NCBI GenBank assembly: GCA_936440205.1
Contig: OW387149.1
Location: 12,110,114 to 12,174,113 of the forward strand
DNA from: Lepidonotus clava
Lineage: Eukaryota > Annelida > Polychaeta > Phyllodocida > Polynoidae
Direction of reading: 5' to 3'
Length of the DNA: 64,000 nt
Position numbers and translations under genes: made by a program. Position 1 is the first letter of the stretch; the number at the start of each line of letters is the position of its first letter. Positions 45,897-60,800 of this stretch are shown in pieces. Below the pieces are notes generated by a model. The model was not told the origin of the DNA. It was given only the letters and a program-made list of their open reading frames with translations, and made no database searches.

Positions 45897-48800
45897 TTAA
45901 AGACTTATACATTGGTCACTTTTGGTGAATACAGTGTTAACATGTGACATGTCCGACCCATGCGACGTCGTCTTGTCACACGACTTGGTGCCCTCGCTGC
46001 CAATGGCCGATGACTGCAGTTCATTTTCCTCTTTTGCTAGGCCATCATCCTATTTGAAAATAAATGATTACTATAAGCAAACTATAAGATCTATTTTACA
46101 TAATTTCAATAAGTAGATATTTTCCACCATCCATAGAATAATGTCATTAATTTTTTTAGAAAGCAAAGAAGGGTTATATTAAACTTTTTTTTCTATTTCC
46201 TGTACTTACAAGATCTTCCAACAGAAAGGTATATCCAAATAACATGATATATCAGTAGATAATAATAAAATGGTATTATATACAAAGTATCATGCAATAC
46301 ATACATGGAATGGTATCATATACAAAGTAATGTAATACATACATAGTCTCAAGATATATTTGAATATGAATTTAAAAATACTTTCTTTGAATGATGAAAA
46401 TGAACTTAGAGTTTCTATGATGTGTTTTCCATGCTTCATAAATGAGTGTAAGATGATGAAAATGTATATATTTTCTTAGTGCATGAGTCTATAGTTATGT
46501 GGTTGTCTCGATTACAATCGGTTTCCTCCAGCATTCAAGAACATTTCCATAGTAGTATAGATACCATGTATGCGTCTTAGCTAAGCTTAAGTCTGTTAGA
46601 CTTATTGAGTAACAATCCATATCACTTTTTTAAATTCAATATGATCACAGTTCATATTTGCTTATAGCAATTACATGGTGTTAAAAGAATCATATCTACC
46701 GTGTTATAATCAGTTACAAATTAATTCCTTCAACATTCTCTTCTGATTGGACTTAAAATTCCTTAGAGAAGGAGAATTTCTGATTTCTACTTCAAAATTA
46801 TTCCATGATGAAGCTCCAGTGTATGATACAGATTTGTATGATTTTGTTTTGGCATAATCAGATACAATTATCACAGGAGTGTCATAATCATGTCCTTAAT
46901 GGTAACTCTCTTATATCTGTATGGTCATATTTTGCCAAAAGCTTTAAAGATGGTCAAGTTGTTCATTAGTTTTCATTCAGCTTTCATTTTCCTAACATCA
47001 ATTTCCTTTACTGGACGGACTTCATCAAGCAAATCTGCGATAGTGATTTTTTCATACATAGTAAACACATCAACATTATTATTTTGAAGGTAACATTCAC
47101 TTTGATCTTTCCTCAGGAGACTTCTAGTATTCCATATTGGTAACAATGAGCCCCTTCATGCCAACAAAATTAATGATTGGTATATTCATTCTATGTAGTG
47201 TTAAACTAATACAAATAGAGGCATGCCAACATTTCAACGGTGCTGACCAGGGTCCCTATCTTCGTAACTAACTTGACTGATCAGGGAAATCTTGATCAGT
47301 GTCTCACGATTAGAAATTCTGTCTAACATGAACAAAATTTACATCTAAGTATCCCTCTTTGATACTATTTTGCAATAATACCATCAATTTTGGTAAATGA
47401 CAAAATTGCTGATCTTGCGGCCCTGATCAAGATTTCCCTGATCAGCTAAATAAGTTACGAAGATATGGGCCCAGGAAACATATCCAAAATTACCCTATAA
47501 ATCAGGACATTTGTTTAACAATCTGGACAATTTCACCTAATGTAGAGACTATCTGCTCAATTGTGATTTACACTTTCATTTAAAATATACATACCCAATG
47601 TAAAAGTACTGATATTTTTGGACACTATTTTTGGATTAAAAATTCAATAATTCAATCTAAAATATCAGTTTCCTTGAGGGGGAGCTAAAGTTGGTACACA
47701 AGGGTGGGGGGAATGTTTGAGGATCAATAAATTAGGTGACATAATTTTTCTATTAACAATAGGCATAGTAGCTTCAAATCTATCATGATCAGGACATTTT
47801 TTATCCAATCAGGACGGTAAGGACAGAGGCTAAAAATCAGGACTGTCCTTACCGAATCAGGACAGTTGACATCCAGGCTAAAAATCAGGACTGTCCTTAC
47901 CAAATCAGGACAGTTGACATCCCTACAGATATGGTGTAGTATGAGACTTACCATTTGGCTTAAACTTATAATAATTGATATGTATCTGTGTGTGGAGAAT
48001 ATGCAAATGCTGCTTCCTCCTAAAGTTGAATTATAACAATACAACTTTAACAATGGTTAAAGTGTGGCAACGGTAAATTCAAACACTCCGAAAAAACATA
48101 TAAGTGCTATTTCGAATATCAATGAGATCAGTACTCTGACTGTTCCAAATCATTCTATAAAATCAAAAAGTGACAAAATAGAAACTATATGAATATACCC
48201 CGGTGAGCGTCAAAACCAATATCAGCCATTTAATTATGTCTTCAACAAGGCAGAAGTTATTGGCGGCCTTTTTCGGCGTTTCAATTTTTCTTATTTTTTC
48301 AGTAAGACTATCAGTGTCCAATTTATGCTCATCAATGTCATTTCTGATATTACTCATATTTTTCCTCAGTACTTCAAGGTTCACTTTGACTTTGACAAAC
48401 TTTTACTCTATTTTTGAGAAATTCTTCTCGTTGTCGTTCTTCGTAGTGTACAGTAGGTTATAACTATTTGAGATTTGCTGCCTTTTCTGGTGGTAAACTA
48501 GTTGGACTGTGACTTCTCAGCATCATTTTTCCTTGTTTTTACATTTTTCAATAGAATTTTCACCTAATCCACAGAGTATATCAAAATGCATTATCCAATT
48601 CCTGGTATAATACACCTCCTTTGTCTATAGTAATTCACACTTTCATACAGAGCGGTTGCCAGTACATGTTCACAGTACCACCTTCACCTACCTTGTTGTC
48701 ACAATATTTATGTTATTGTGTTTTGGTTATATGAGATTTTCTTAACAACAGCAAAAAAAGTTATACCTTGTTATGATTCACCCCGCACCAGAGCTTCTCG

Positions 48801-51800
48801 CGAATAGATTGTGGCAGACAGCAAAGAATACGATCGAAGACCGGGATGACCAGACGGGGATCCTGGTCAGAAGCCTTATCAGGACCTAAAAATGTGATAG
48901 AAATAGAGACAAGTGGCCTGTGAAACAGAAAAAGGAGGTAAAGCCCCATACCCACTAGGCGATTTTACCAGCGACTGGTGATGGGCAACTGGGAGAATCA
49001 GCCGACTCTTATGATCGCCCGTCAGTATGTTATATTGAAATTTGCATGTTTGATCTGAAGTGCAGCTAAAATTGGCCGACTCTACGGGAAGAATCAGCCG
49101 ATTTTAGAGCTGGTGAGTCATCCAATTGTGTAAAAATCGCCTACTGGGTATGGGGCTTTACCTGAAATTATGGTCAATCCTGAGAATATTTTCAGTTACC
49201 ATGGCAACCAAGTAACCAAGACAACCAATTTCATTCCATCATCTGATAGAGCTGATAGAATGTGTCAATTTGACACCTCACTTGTGTTTCTACCTTGTAT
49301 ATTAGGAAAGATATGACCTAGAAAATGTTAATTTCTGAATAGCCTAATTTTTTTGACAGCTGCCATGGAAACCAGCTGTACTTTCCACATCTGAAGACGA
49401 ATTTTTGAGAACATCAGTTCTTTTGAAAGAGGAACTGTTATAATACAAGAAAAGTTTAACAAAATATAGTAGGAAAAAATGGTAACTTCTATTGATTTTT
49501 AGGCCTCTTAGGTGCAGGTATGTTGTGGTCGATTAGATCATGGTCCTCAGTGAGATATTCTTTTACTAACATCTATGACCATTACTCAATTTGGACCATA
49601 GGATAATTTCATAACATCTAGGGTTTCAAATATCTAAGATTTGAAATGGATTTTTTGGTATTAGGCTATTCTGTTTTTCTCATCCAAAAAACTGGAGTAA
49701 AAACTTGTTATCTAAAGCCCCATACCCACTAGTCGATTTTACTGGCGACTGGCGACAGGCAACTGGGAAAATCGGCCTACTCTTGTGATCCCCTGTTAGT
49801 ATGATATATCAAAATGTACATGCTTGATCTGGATCGGCAGTAAAATCCGCCAACTCTTAGAGTGAAGTCGGCCGATTTTAGCACTAATAATCGGCCAACT
49901 CTGGAAAAAATCGCCTAGTGGGTTTGGGGCTTAAGTTCAAATTATTTTCAACAATACTGTGCTCTATCTTACCTGTGACAAGGGAGACAACAAAACCCAC
50001 TAGCACACATGTGACTGTAGCGACTGTACCGAACCACAAAAAAGACACCCGAAAGAGCGGAAACACATTCTCACTGAAATAAAAACAAAATATACATAAT
50101 AACAGAATGAATACACTAACTGAGAAAGACATTCTTCGTCATATTTCAAGCCTGATCAATATTATTGATATGAAGAAATGTCATCATTAATTCCATGGAA
50201 TCAAGGATGAATCTGTTATTGGTTTTGTAAAGTAAATAAAGGCTAAGAAACATGTACACAGACATGCTTTCCTATATGTTTTAAAAGGTATTTTTCCAGT
50301 ATACAATTGTTATTTCTGTAAGAAAGTATGATGCACTGGTAAAAGAAGGCACACGAAACTTAAATCATATTTCTAGCTATGATTTAAGGCCGTATTCCAC
50401 ATACCGATAGTGCATTACCGATTTGCTGCTTCTACACTTTCCAGACAAGAATATTGATTTAATTATTGGGTTTAGTTGAGTATTTGTTGTAAAATGTTGG
50501 TTAGAAATCGGGGGCTGTTCCCCCCCATCCCCGTTTTCCTTTTCTTTTTCTTATTTTTCCAATTTTCTTATAAATTGTTCTATAAACAATGACCGACCTA
50601 ATACAAACACGTTGACTACTGAGCTGATCCTGATATGGTTGTTTGAAATTAGAAATTCAGAGCTTTTTTACACATATATGTATCAACGAGTTTTGTCTAT
50701 AATAAATGCAGTTTCTTTGTAACATCATCATATCACAGCTCGTGATGTGTAATGTTTTGTCACCCATTCATCCGGTGAGCAGTGCATATTGAGGGTGGTG
50801 CGTATTGTGGGGCCGTACGTACCACTCATCATTCTTGTTTTTTTTAAAACATATTTTGCGTATTTCTTGGGTGATAAAATAAAGAACCTTAGGGGGCATC
50901 CTCAGGTGGCTGTAGGACCCATGGGGATTGTACAAACCTCGGGCTTCGCCCTCGGTACGTGACAATCCCCTATGGGTCTTACGGTCACCCTCGGACACCC
51001 CCCGCAGTTCTTATTATTATTATACCCCTACACTCACGGGTTGGTAGCAATGGGTCGTGTGATGTTCCAGGGTGGGGTCAGCATGGAACAGTTGGTGGTG
51101 ACTGTGGGGAGCACCTCACGATACGGCTTGGTCACGAAGGCCCCAATGGTCATGGTCATGGACATGGCCAGCCCAACCCAAGCCCCTGCCACTGCCCCCT
51201 GGAAAATAAAGGGCAAATTGGCATGTTTAAAAAGTCACCAGTGCTTTCAACATTGCATTAAAACAACATTATCACCTGATTACAGATTACACACTGTGAA
51301 TACAACCTACTTAGGGGTCCCTCAGAGGCAAGGGGCAGGGGTAAATTTTAGCCATCTATAACTACCTTATTATTCAATATTATCAAAAGATTCCAAAGGG
51401 GGTATGGGGATTAATACTGAAGCTATTGAGATAAAATGATAAAGTTATCTATTCAGATATTGTTGTCCTACAATTGTGAACTGAAGATAGAGGGTTTTGG
51501 GTAGCATATCAGCAGTGGAGGGGTCTAGCTTGTCCCCCGACAGGCCTGAACTGGGGGACAATGGCCGCCACCATGGTTCATCTCACTACAGGCCTATACA
51601 CATATTTTTATGTGCGCAGGGGAAAAACACATTTTGTATCAGAAGCAGCTATCCAAAGATATGGAAATGTGATTTGCCTTCATGTAAGCATGGAATCTGA
51701 AGAGTACTTTTACGGAATTTAGATTTTACTGGCCGTTTTCTTTAAAAAGTAACTGTTATTGATAACATACCTTCCAGTTTGCACAAGGGAAGAAGCAACC

Positions 51801-54800
51801 AAGGACAAAGACCCCCAACAGGGGCCCTGCCACAGCTCCAATGACACTCCGCGCCACCTGGTGATAAATGGTAGATTTAATCAGTTAAAGGGAGCCAAAA
51901 GCAATATAGGGTCCAAATTTGGCAAATTCTGTTAACTATTGAAATATATTCTATGGCCTTAACAGTCAGGGCATAGAGTGGCCAAACCGTGTCAAATATA
52001 GCGAAAAAAGGGAAAAAGGAAAAAGGAAAGGTGTCAAATGTATACAAAAAACGGATGGACACTCTATACACTCATCCTTAACCTAGGCCTGTGGTAAAAT
52101 ATAGACTGTGAATTAATACAGACTTAAACTACATTAGATACATCAAAACAGTCCCCAATTAATTTTGGTGACCCACCAAAATTGGTTTGTTTACAAACAT
52201 TGCTGTCTATAATATGCACAAATGACATGATTATTATGGAATTCAAGTAAATTTTTAGTTAGTAATCATGATTTATACTGTACTAATGGCTATTATTAGA
52301 CTTCTAGAATGTGTTTTCATGGTTATTTGAGTTTGCAAAAATTTTGTCATATTTTGACACAACATATTGCTTTTGACTCCCTTTAAGGGTATACTCCATT
52401 AAGACTATATTCTACTATGCGTTCTGTGGCACTTGCATTCCTTCTAGTTAGGGAATGCAAGTCAACTTGTGTTTAGATACAAAATATTGGTATCTGAATA
52501 CAAACATTCCATAGAAAATAGAATAGAAAATGCAAGTGGAATGCAAGTAGAATGCAAGCAAACCCTATAATATTATTCCACTATGCGTTCCCAGAATGCT
52601 TGCATTTTGCTTGTGTTTCAAAAGCTTTTCCTTGCATTCCTTGCTCAATGCAAGTGAAATAACGCATAATGGAATAAAGCCTTTATGCATTGGTGGCATT
52701 TGCATTTGCTCAAATTAGGAAGTGCAAGTAGTTTGCATTTCAGATACCAATATATCAAGGTATTTAAACACAAGTGCTCAATAACCACTTTGAAATTTGC
52801 TTGCATACCTACTTGCATGGCCCCAACGCAAGTAGGATCACATGCAAATTCCATATATTACTATGTGTTCTTAGAATTTGCTTGCGTTGCTTGTGTTGCA
52901 TTGCTATCAATAAACGCAAGTGAAATACCCAATGCAAGTGAAATGACACATAGTGGAATTTTGTTGCTGCTGCTAATTTAGGATAAGTCTTAAAATTCAC
53001 ATTAACTTAAAGCTTATTGACTTAAAGTTATGAGCCTAAGTTACCGTACCTGAAGAACATTTCCCCCAAAGACTTGGGTCAGAAAAGCTACGCCAATACT
53101 GATAGTACCAAAGACAGCAACTGGAATGATATATAAACATGAATTATCATTCAGGATTTTAAAGCCTGTATTCCACAGACTGATGTGGCTGCCTATTTTG
53201 AAAATCGGCAGTAGGAATAAAGGTTAGGTATACACATATTATATGTAATAAGAAAGGATTCATAATTCATTTTGTACGTGCCCTATAGAGAGTATGGTTT
53301 CATGTCATATTGTATAGGAGAAAATACAACCTAAGCATTTTGACAGCGTCAAAATCGGTTTAGGGAATACAGGCTTTATATAATGTAAAATCATTCTTCA
53401 GATTGAAAATTCACATGATAATCGTCATGTCTAACAAAATAAGATTTTTTTGCTGTGATATGACACGTATGGCTTTACGTTTACATGTAATATCCGAAGA
53501 AAGCATGATGTTCAAATATAGTAGAAAACAGCATGAAAGGCTGTTGCTTGAGTGCCATATCAACTAGGCGATGTGGGCCTATTTTCCCCTAATCGACCGT
53601 CTGTATGGTGTACATATTTGATCTGAATCACAGGGAAAATCGCCCTATGATTCGCCCATCGATTTTATCAAACCTGTTCATTTCAATATAGTATACTGAC
53701 AGGTGATGAAGCCCAAATCGCCAACTGGGTATGGGGCTTAACAATCATACCTAGGACTTTGTTGAGAAGGGCTTTGCGAGACTCGGATAAATGTCCAAGG
53801 CGATCATCCAGTAAATCCTTCCATGTGACGGCGGCCAGTGAATTCAGTGAGGATGAAAGAGAGCTATGAAGAAAAAATATTGTATCATTCCCTTCACAGA
53901 CTTAGACAGAATGCACGAACACATGTTTTTCAAATGAAAAGGAAATGGCTCTTGGATGATAAGGCCAAGCCCAAAAAGAAGTACTTAGAGTTCCGGTAAC
54001 ATCAATCGAAAAAAATTTGGGTTGTATATCGCGATTTCTTTCTTTGGGGAAATTCTTAACGTCTTTTAGTCTAAATACTTCCCCGTGAAACTCTATAAAA
54101 ATTACAATATTTAACAAGAAAGTCATTGAAAAAGATTTAACTGAAATGATAGATAATCACCTAAGAGCTCCACAAAACAGAACTGCAACAAAAAGTCCAG
54201 GAAGGGCTGGAGTCCCCAAATCATTTACGATGAAGAATGGCAAAAGCTGAAAAAATAAATTAGACATGAATGAAAACTATCTTTTTATGTAACAGGAGCA
54301 GAGAAAGAGGATGCATGCACAAATACGCAGCGTTTTAGTACTTGGCCCATGAATTTTGGAAATTTTGGAACATTTTCTAAATAGGTAATCCTTGGATGGT
54401 AAACATACCTGAAGCTTTCAGAACTTGCAAAAGTAACCACGTGCACATCCTCATAATATTCTTAATTATGGTGGTATTCTTTGCAAAAATTATTCACAAA
54501 ATTTCGTGGAGGTGTATCAATGTTGATGAAACATTTCCCTAAAATCTTTGTGAACGCGAAAGTGGTCGTCAGGCACCCATACTCATTTTTTGGGAGGGGG
54601 TACAAGGTGGGTTAAGACTATATTCCACCCTGCGGTAGGTTACATTAGCGACCACTATTTAAGGGTGCCACAAGCAGTTTGTGGTTCTGATACCAACATG
54701 TTGGTATCTGATGCTGCAAGCAAACCTTAGAAATCCTATACAAAATGACATGTGCCGCAAGTAAATGCCACAAGCAAGTGCCACAAGCAAGTGCCGCAAA

Positions 54801-57800
54801 CTATATATTCCACCCTGTGGCACCCCACCACAAGCAGGTTTGCCACAGTTTGCTTGCATCTTTTCATGGTGCCAAAAGCAAGTGCCGTATAGTGGAATAT
54901 AGCCTTTATCGACCCACGTTGTGTCAGGGATATCAGCCTGAGGGCAGGCAGTCAATCAGCTTCAATTCCATTTCCAGAACCTAACTTTACAGTACTGATC
55001 TTTCCAGGATGTTATACCAACAACAGTAAGAAGCGCTCTGCTGACTAGTGCATGGACTGTGCCTTATATATGATTGGTTATATAACCTCTGCTTGCCTAA
55101 CATTCCCTTGTACACTCTCCCCTTTACATTGAATGTCACACTCTTAGCCCTGATTCTTAGTTCTACAAAAGAATAGCTAAGTTAAAGTCTGGACTGACCG
55201 TCCGCATCAGTACAAGGGAATTGTCATACCTAAGTGTAGGCATGGCATATCCTCCCATTAACAATTACAAGAATTCATCAAATCTATTGTATAAAATATA
55301 TTGATATCATAATTTCTATTAACATACATATTTTATATCTAAATTATAATAATCAAAAGATGTATCATACATGCATATTAATTACTTCATTATAGAGTTT
55401 ATGGCAATCAGACAGTTAGCACTCCCCCTGCCCCTATTGGTCAGTTGTAATTAGGTCACTGACCAGAGGTCAGGTGGGGAAGTGCACCCTTGCTGTTTGG
55501 ACACTCTGGGTCCTGGAGCAGAAGAGTCAACATGTAAACACTTTAGTAGCAACAGGCCTTCAGGCCTACTACACTTCTGGTACTGTAGAGAATATATTTT
55601 ACATCAACATCTCTGCCTCTAAGTCTTCTCTTCATTTAATATCCACACAACAAAACCTAACTCTCACAGTATGATAATTGCCTTTACCTGGTTGGAGGAG
55701 GATATTTTGTTGGTCCTCAGGGGGTCACATCCTAGCTTGGTGTAGTATGCATACACAGTTAACCCCAGAAGTGTAGTTAATGTATAAACAACCAGATTGC
55801 AGGGTATGTTGAGAAGAACTGACCTGCAAACAGAAACAATGGGTTCCAAGCCACAGTGTACTTATATAGACCTTTAATGACCTTTAATTTTGTAAATGGG
55901 GCCATTGAGGTTCATTAAAGGCATAGGATATGTCACCTTTCCAATACCATTGCAAGATCTTTGATGAATGTTTAGAGGTCACATGAAAATGTTTTGGAAA
56001 GGTCTTGTAAAGGTGGCCTTTCCATTACCTTTAGCAAACCTCAATAGGAACCCCCTTTACAAAGGAAGAATTTTCCTTTCAGAAACTGAAATTCTTTTTC
56101 CAGAAATTCTGATTAGAACCAGGGATATGGTCCTTTGACTACCTTAACATCAGTTCAATAGAAAATGATAGACTTCCAATTAAACAAATGTGTAGCCATA
56201 TAAACAACTATGAATTTGCCATTATCATTTGGAATCATAGAGAAATGCTACTTAGTAGAACATTTTATTATCTTAAAAAGCTCATAACTTTGGATTCAAT
56301 CATGATAACCACAATCTGTTTTAAGTGGAAACAAGATAAATTATTTGCCCTCTTTTCTAAACATAAAAAAATATATATTTTTCTAAATGCTAGTTGCCAT
56401 GGAAACCAGTAAATTGAATATAGTACTGCTATTAACCAAGTAAATCCAGTTTGTACTGCTGGAACAGTGCTAACATTTGGAATATTTTCATCCAAATTAA
56501 ATAGATATGAATTATACCAGTGGAATCTAGAGAAAATTTGATTTTTAGGCAATTCTAAGACTAATTTTCATATTTTGGCCAATATCTCAGTAATTAATAC
56601 CTGTAGATTGACATATTCAGCGATAGATAGGGTTAAGCATTTTAAGAAAATGACTCACAGTCTCGCCTTGTTGGCGGTTGGCAGGGCACAGTAGCGCTGG
56701 ACACTGGTCTGACTGGTCCCAAGCCTGTCACACATCGACACGAAGTTTCCAAACACCACCGACCAGAAACTCATCCTCACCAAGGGGTTAGGGTCAAAGC
56801 TGACAGGAAAGAAGAAAAAATGAGCAGATACATACATATAACCAACCGAGAAGGGAGTATGGGGGTGGTTATCACCCCGAGTTGGGACCCTGACCCAAGG
56901 GCTGATATAGGGGTCTCAGTGAGGGGTGATAGCTGCCCGAGTACTCCCTTCTCGGTTGGTTATGGATTTATTATACCTTTTCTGTAAGATCTGAGCTCCC
57001 GAGGAAGGATGCACAGCAATCAGTGATGGTGGGACTGTGATGCTGCACATTTTTTAACTTTTTTCCAAACAACTCTTTTTATATTCATCAAATCCACAAA
57101 CAGTAAAGTAAAATGTAGCTAGGAACATTGTGCAGCTAATGCATATGTTGAATTTTTTATTTCTAAATGATTTCATTTTTTCATGAATTTAAGAAAAATA
57201 AAAGCAGGGCGATACAAGGCTGGTTATCACTCAGGTTTGTATCGCCCTGAGTTAAACTCTTAACTACTAACCTTGTATCACACTAAGGTATAATAAATAC
57301 ATATAACCAACCAAGAAGGGAGTACAAGGGTGGTTATCATCCTGAGCCGGGACCCCGATATCAGCCCGAGGCCAGGGCCCGAAGGGCCGGCCGAGGGCTG
57401 ATATCGGGGTCCCGGCGAGGGGTGATAAACGCCCGAGTACTCCCTTTGAGGTTGGTTATGGATTTATTATACCTTTTCTGTTAGATCTGAGCTCCCAAGA
57501 AAGGATGCACAGCAATCAGTGATGGTGGGACTGTGATGCTGCACATTTTTTTAATGTTTTTTTTCATATAACTCTTTTGATATCCATCAAATCCACAAAC
57601 AGTAAGCAGTAAAATGTAGCTAGGAACGTTGTGCAGATAATGCAAATGTTAGATTTTTTAATTCTTAATGATTTCATTTTTTCATGAATTTTAGAAAAAT
57701 AAAAAGTTTCTGTATCACACTGCAGTGTGATACAAGGCTGGTTATCACTCAGGTTTGTATCGCCCTGAGTTAAACTCTTAACTACTAACCTTGTATCACA

Positions 57801-60800
57801 CTAAGGTATAATAAATACATATAACCAACCAAGAAGGGAGTACAAGGGTGGTTATCATCCTGAGCCGGGACCCCGATATCAGCCCGAGGCCAGGGCCCGA
57901 AGGGCCGGCCGAGGGCTGATATCGGGGTCCCGGCGAGGGGTGATAAACGCCCGAGTACTCCCTTTGAGGTTGGTTATGGATTTATTATACCTTTTCTGTT
58001 AGATCTGAGCTCCCAAGAAAGGATGCACAGCAATCAGTGATGGTGGGACTGTGATGCTGCACATTTTTTTAATGTTTTTTTTCATATAACTCTTTTGATA
58101 TCCATCAAATCCACAAACAGTAAGCAGTAAAATGTAGCTAGGAACGTTGTGCAGATAATGCAAATGTTAGATTTTTTAATTCTTAATGATTTCATTTTTT
58201 CATGAATTTTAGAAAAATAAAAAGTTTCTGTATCACACTGCAGTGTGATACAAGGCTGGTTATCACTCAGGTTTGTATCGCCCTGAGTTAAACTCTTAAC
58301 TACTAACCTTGTATCACACTAAGGTATAATAAAATAAAATATCTTCTTAAAGATAATCAATATCAGATGAGATGCTTAATTAGGCCTATATTCCATATTC
58401 CGATTTTGCTGCCAATCTTAATAATCAGCTGTGGGAGTTAAGTATAAATAAAGACATGTTTTATATTTCTAGGAAGGTTTTACAATTCTATTTCAAACAG
58501 TTTTATAGGATGTATTATTCCATGCCATATTCTCGAAGAAATTCAAATACAAAATTCCCAGCATCAAAATCGGTATGTAGAATACAGGCTTATGAGTTTA
58601 AAAAGCAAAGGGCTCAAGCTAAAGCCTATGTCCTTGATTTTCAACACTGCCATTTTGGTAATTTCAAAGTTTTCATTAGATTATGCCAGATGAACTAGAC
58701 ATTAGATATATGATAATTTGAAATCCTATCTTATTATATATAACATGTTCATAATATACCTTTATTCCTAATGACCATTTCTGAAATCGCAAGTAAAAGC
58801 AAACATGCAGCGGAATAGACCCTTTAAAGATTGGGAAATTATTGCATTTCATCACTGATTAAAGTTGGAGGATGGAATTTCATAAGACTGCCACCCATAA
58901 AGGTTCCCACATGACACTCATCTTAAGCTATAAAAATTTGACATAAGCAAAAATCTTCCTTTGGTCAACCAGGTCAACCTACTTAAAGATGTTTAGACGA
59001 CCTCCTTCTAAAGCAACGCTCCACACTTCTGTAATGCCTCCTACCTTTGCAACTCCCTATTTGAAAAAAAGGGTTAATCAGTAAAACATAGCTTGAAAAA
59101 GAGTAGGGTGAAAGGCATTCTTCTACTGGAGGAGAAATGTGAAAAAGTAAATTGGTCATTGAGTGAATTTGAGTCTGCAATTATCTATCAGCAGCAAATA
59201 GCAAGCTCATTTTCTGTGTGTTGAAGACAGACTATACTCTCAACAGGGTCTATGACACTACTTAACATATGAACTATTTAAAATCTTACTGTTATGAGGA
59301 CACCCAAGAGGCCACCAAGGAGGACTACAGCCTGAAATGCATCGGTCCATACAACGGCCTTCATACCACCCTGCAGAAAAAACATAAATAGATTAAAGGG
59401 AGTCTACAGCATTGTTGAGTCAAAATTCAGCAAAATGTAATAACTATTGAAATACATTCTATGACCATAACTGAGGCCAATGATGAAATACAGACAGTGA
59501 AAACAGGCTTCAACTTCTTCACGATACAATCAAACCTGCCCCTGGTCAATTTTGGTGACCCGCCAAAATTGGGATGTTTACAAACATTGTTGTATGCAAG
59601 CAGAAAAGACAGAATTTTTCTAATTGATTTCAACTCAATTTAATGTTAGTTATGATGGTTTAAACTGTACCACTGGTTAGAGTAAGACTCTTAGAATATG
59701 TCTTTTAAGTAATCCAAGAAAGAAAAACTTTGTCATATTTTAACATAGCATTGTTTTAGCTCCCTTTGAAGGGAGCCAAAAACAATTTAGTGTTCAAGAG
59801 TAGCAGTCTTTTTAAACTGAAACAAAAAAGGAAAAGAAATGCAACCAAATGTTTAAGTCAAGCCTTTTGCAATATAGTTGTCATTGAACAAGCTTTAATC
59901 ATGATTGTAGAATTTAATATGAGTGCTGAAATTTCCATGAAATGGATTTTGCTTACAAACATAGAGGAAACGATTTCTATACCTTAGAAAAAGTGCAACT
60001 ACAGATGCTATCAATACTTACAATAGTTGTGTACATTGTAGCAACAACACCTGTGGCAATTATTGATATCCATGTCTTTATTCCAGTGGCTGAAAAAACA
60101 ATTGTTGTTTCATCATCATTTTGGTGGATGCCACAGGAAGCAGAGATAATTGAGATATTAAGATTCTGATTCATAATATGTGGAGAAATGAGCAAAATGT
60201 GGAGAAATGTGGAGAAAATTAACCTGCTTCTAGCGCTGTTGCTGGGGAAAACATTGCTACTCCCATGTACAAAATCTGGAAATAAATGAAAGTGTTATAC
60301 ATAAATTAATCCTAGAACAAATACCCAGGGGGGCGACTTGATTCCTTTTTGCCCTGATGTGTGTACCGGATTTCAGAAAGAGACCCATTTTGAATGTCCT
60401 CGACATTTGTAAAATAAACCCATATTGAATGGATTGATTAACAAACACACCCATATTGAATGGGTCACGATTGGAATATCTACTCATATTGAATGGCTCA
60501 AACCCGCTACCAAGTGCAATTGCTGCTCTAGATCTTCTGCAGGTGCTCCCTATAGTGAAAATAGTGGAGGAGGGGAGAAATTACACCCATATTGATTGGG
60601 TTATGATTTGATTATCTACCCATATTGAATGGCCTCCCTAATTTGACAACATTTTTGAATGAGAATTTATCCATTCATTCCATTCATTCCATTCATTCCA
60701 TTCACTTCAGGCTGGAAAAGGACCCATTTCCTTCAAATTTGGGTACACACATCTGAGCGTAAATGATTGCAAGTCACTCCCCTGGGAACAAATAACTCAG

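Larger units (their letters stand above)
46053..48766. other. Last intron of the SLC5 gene
   Basis: No exon is seen. It contains the transposon at 47252-47472, a 53-bp tandem duplication at 47829-47925 and AT-rich sequence. The ORFs on either strand near 48163-48463 look like chance. Confidence 0.5.

Noticed and set aside
48163-48463. Small ORFs on both strands in the last SLC5 intron
   Set aside because: They overlap each other, are under 90 codons and show no domain; the spliced SLC5 frame skips the region.
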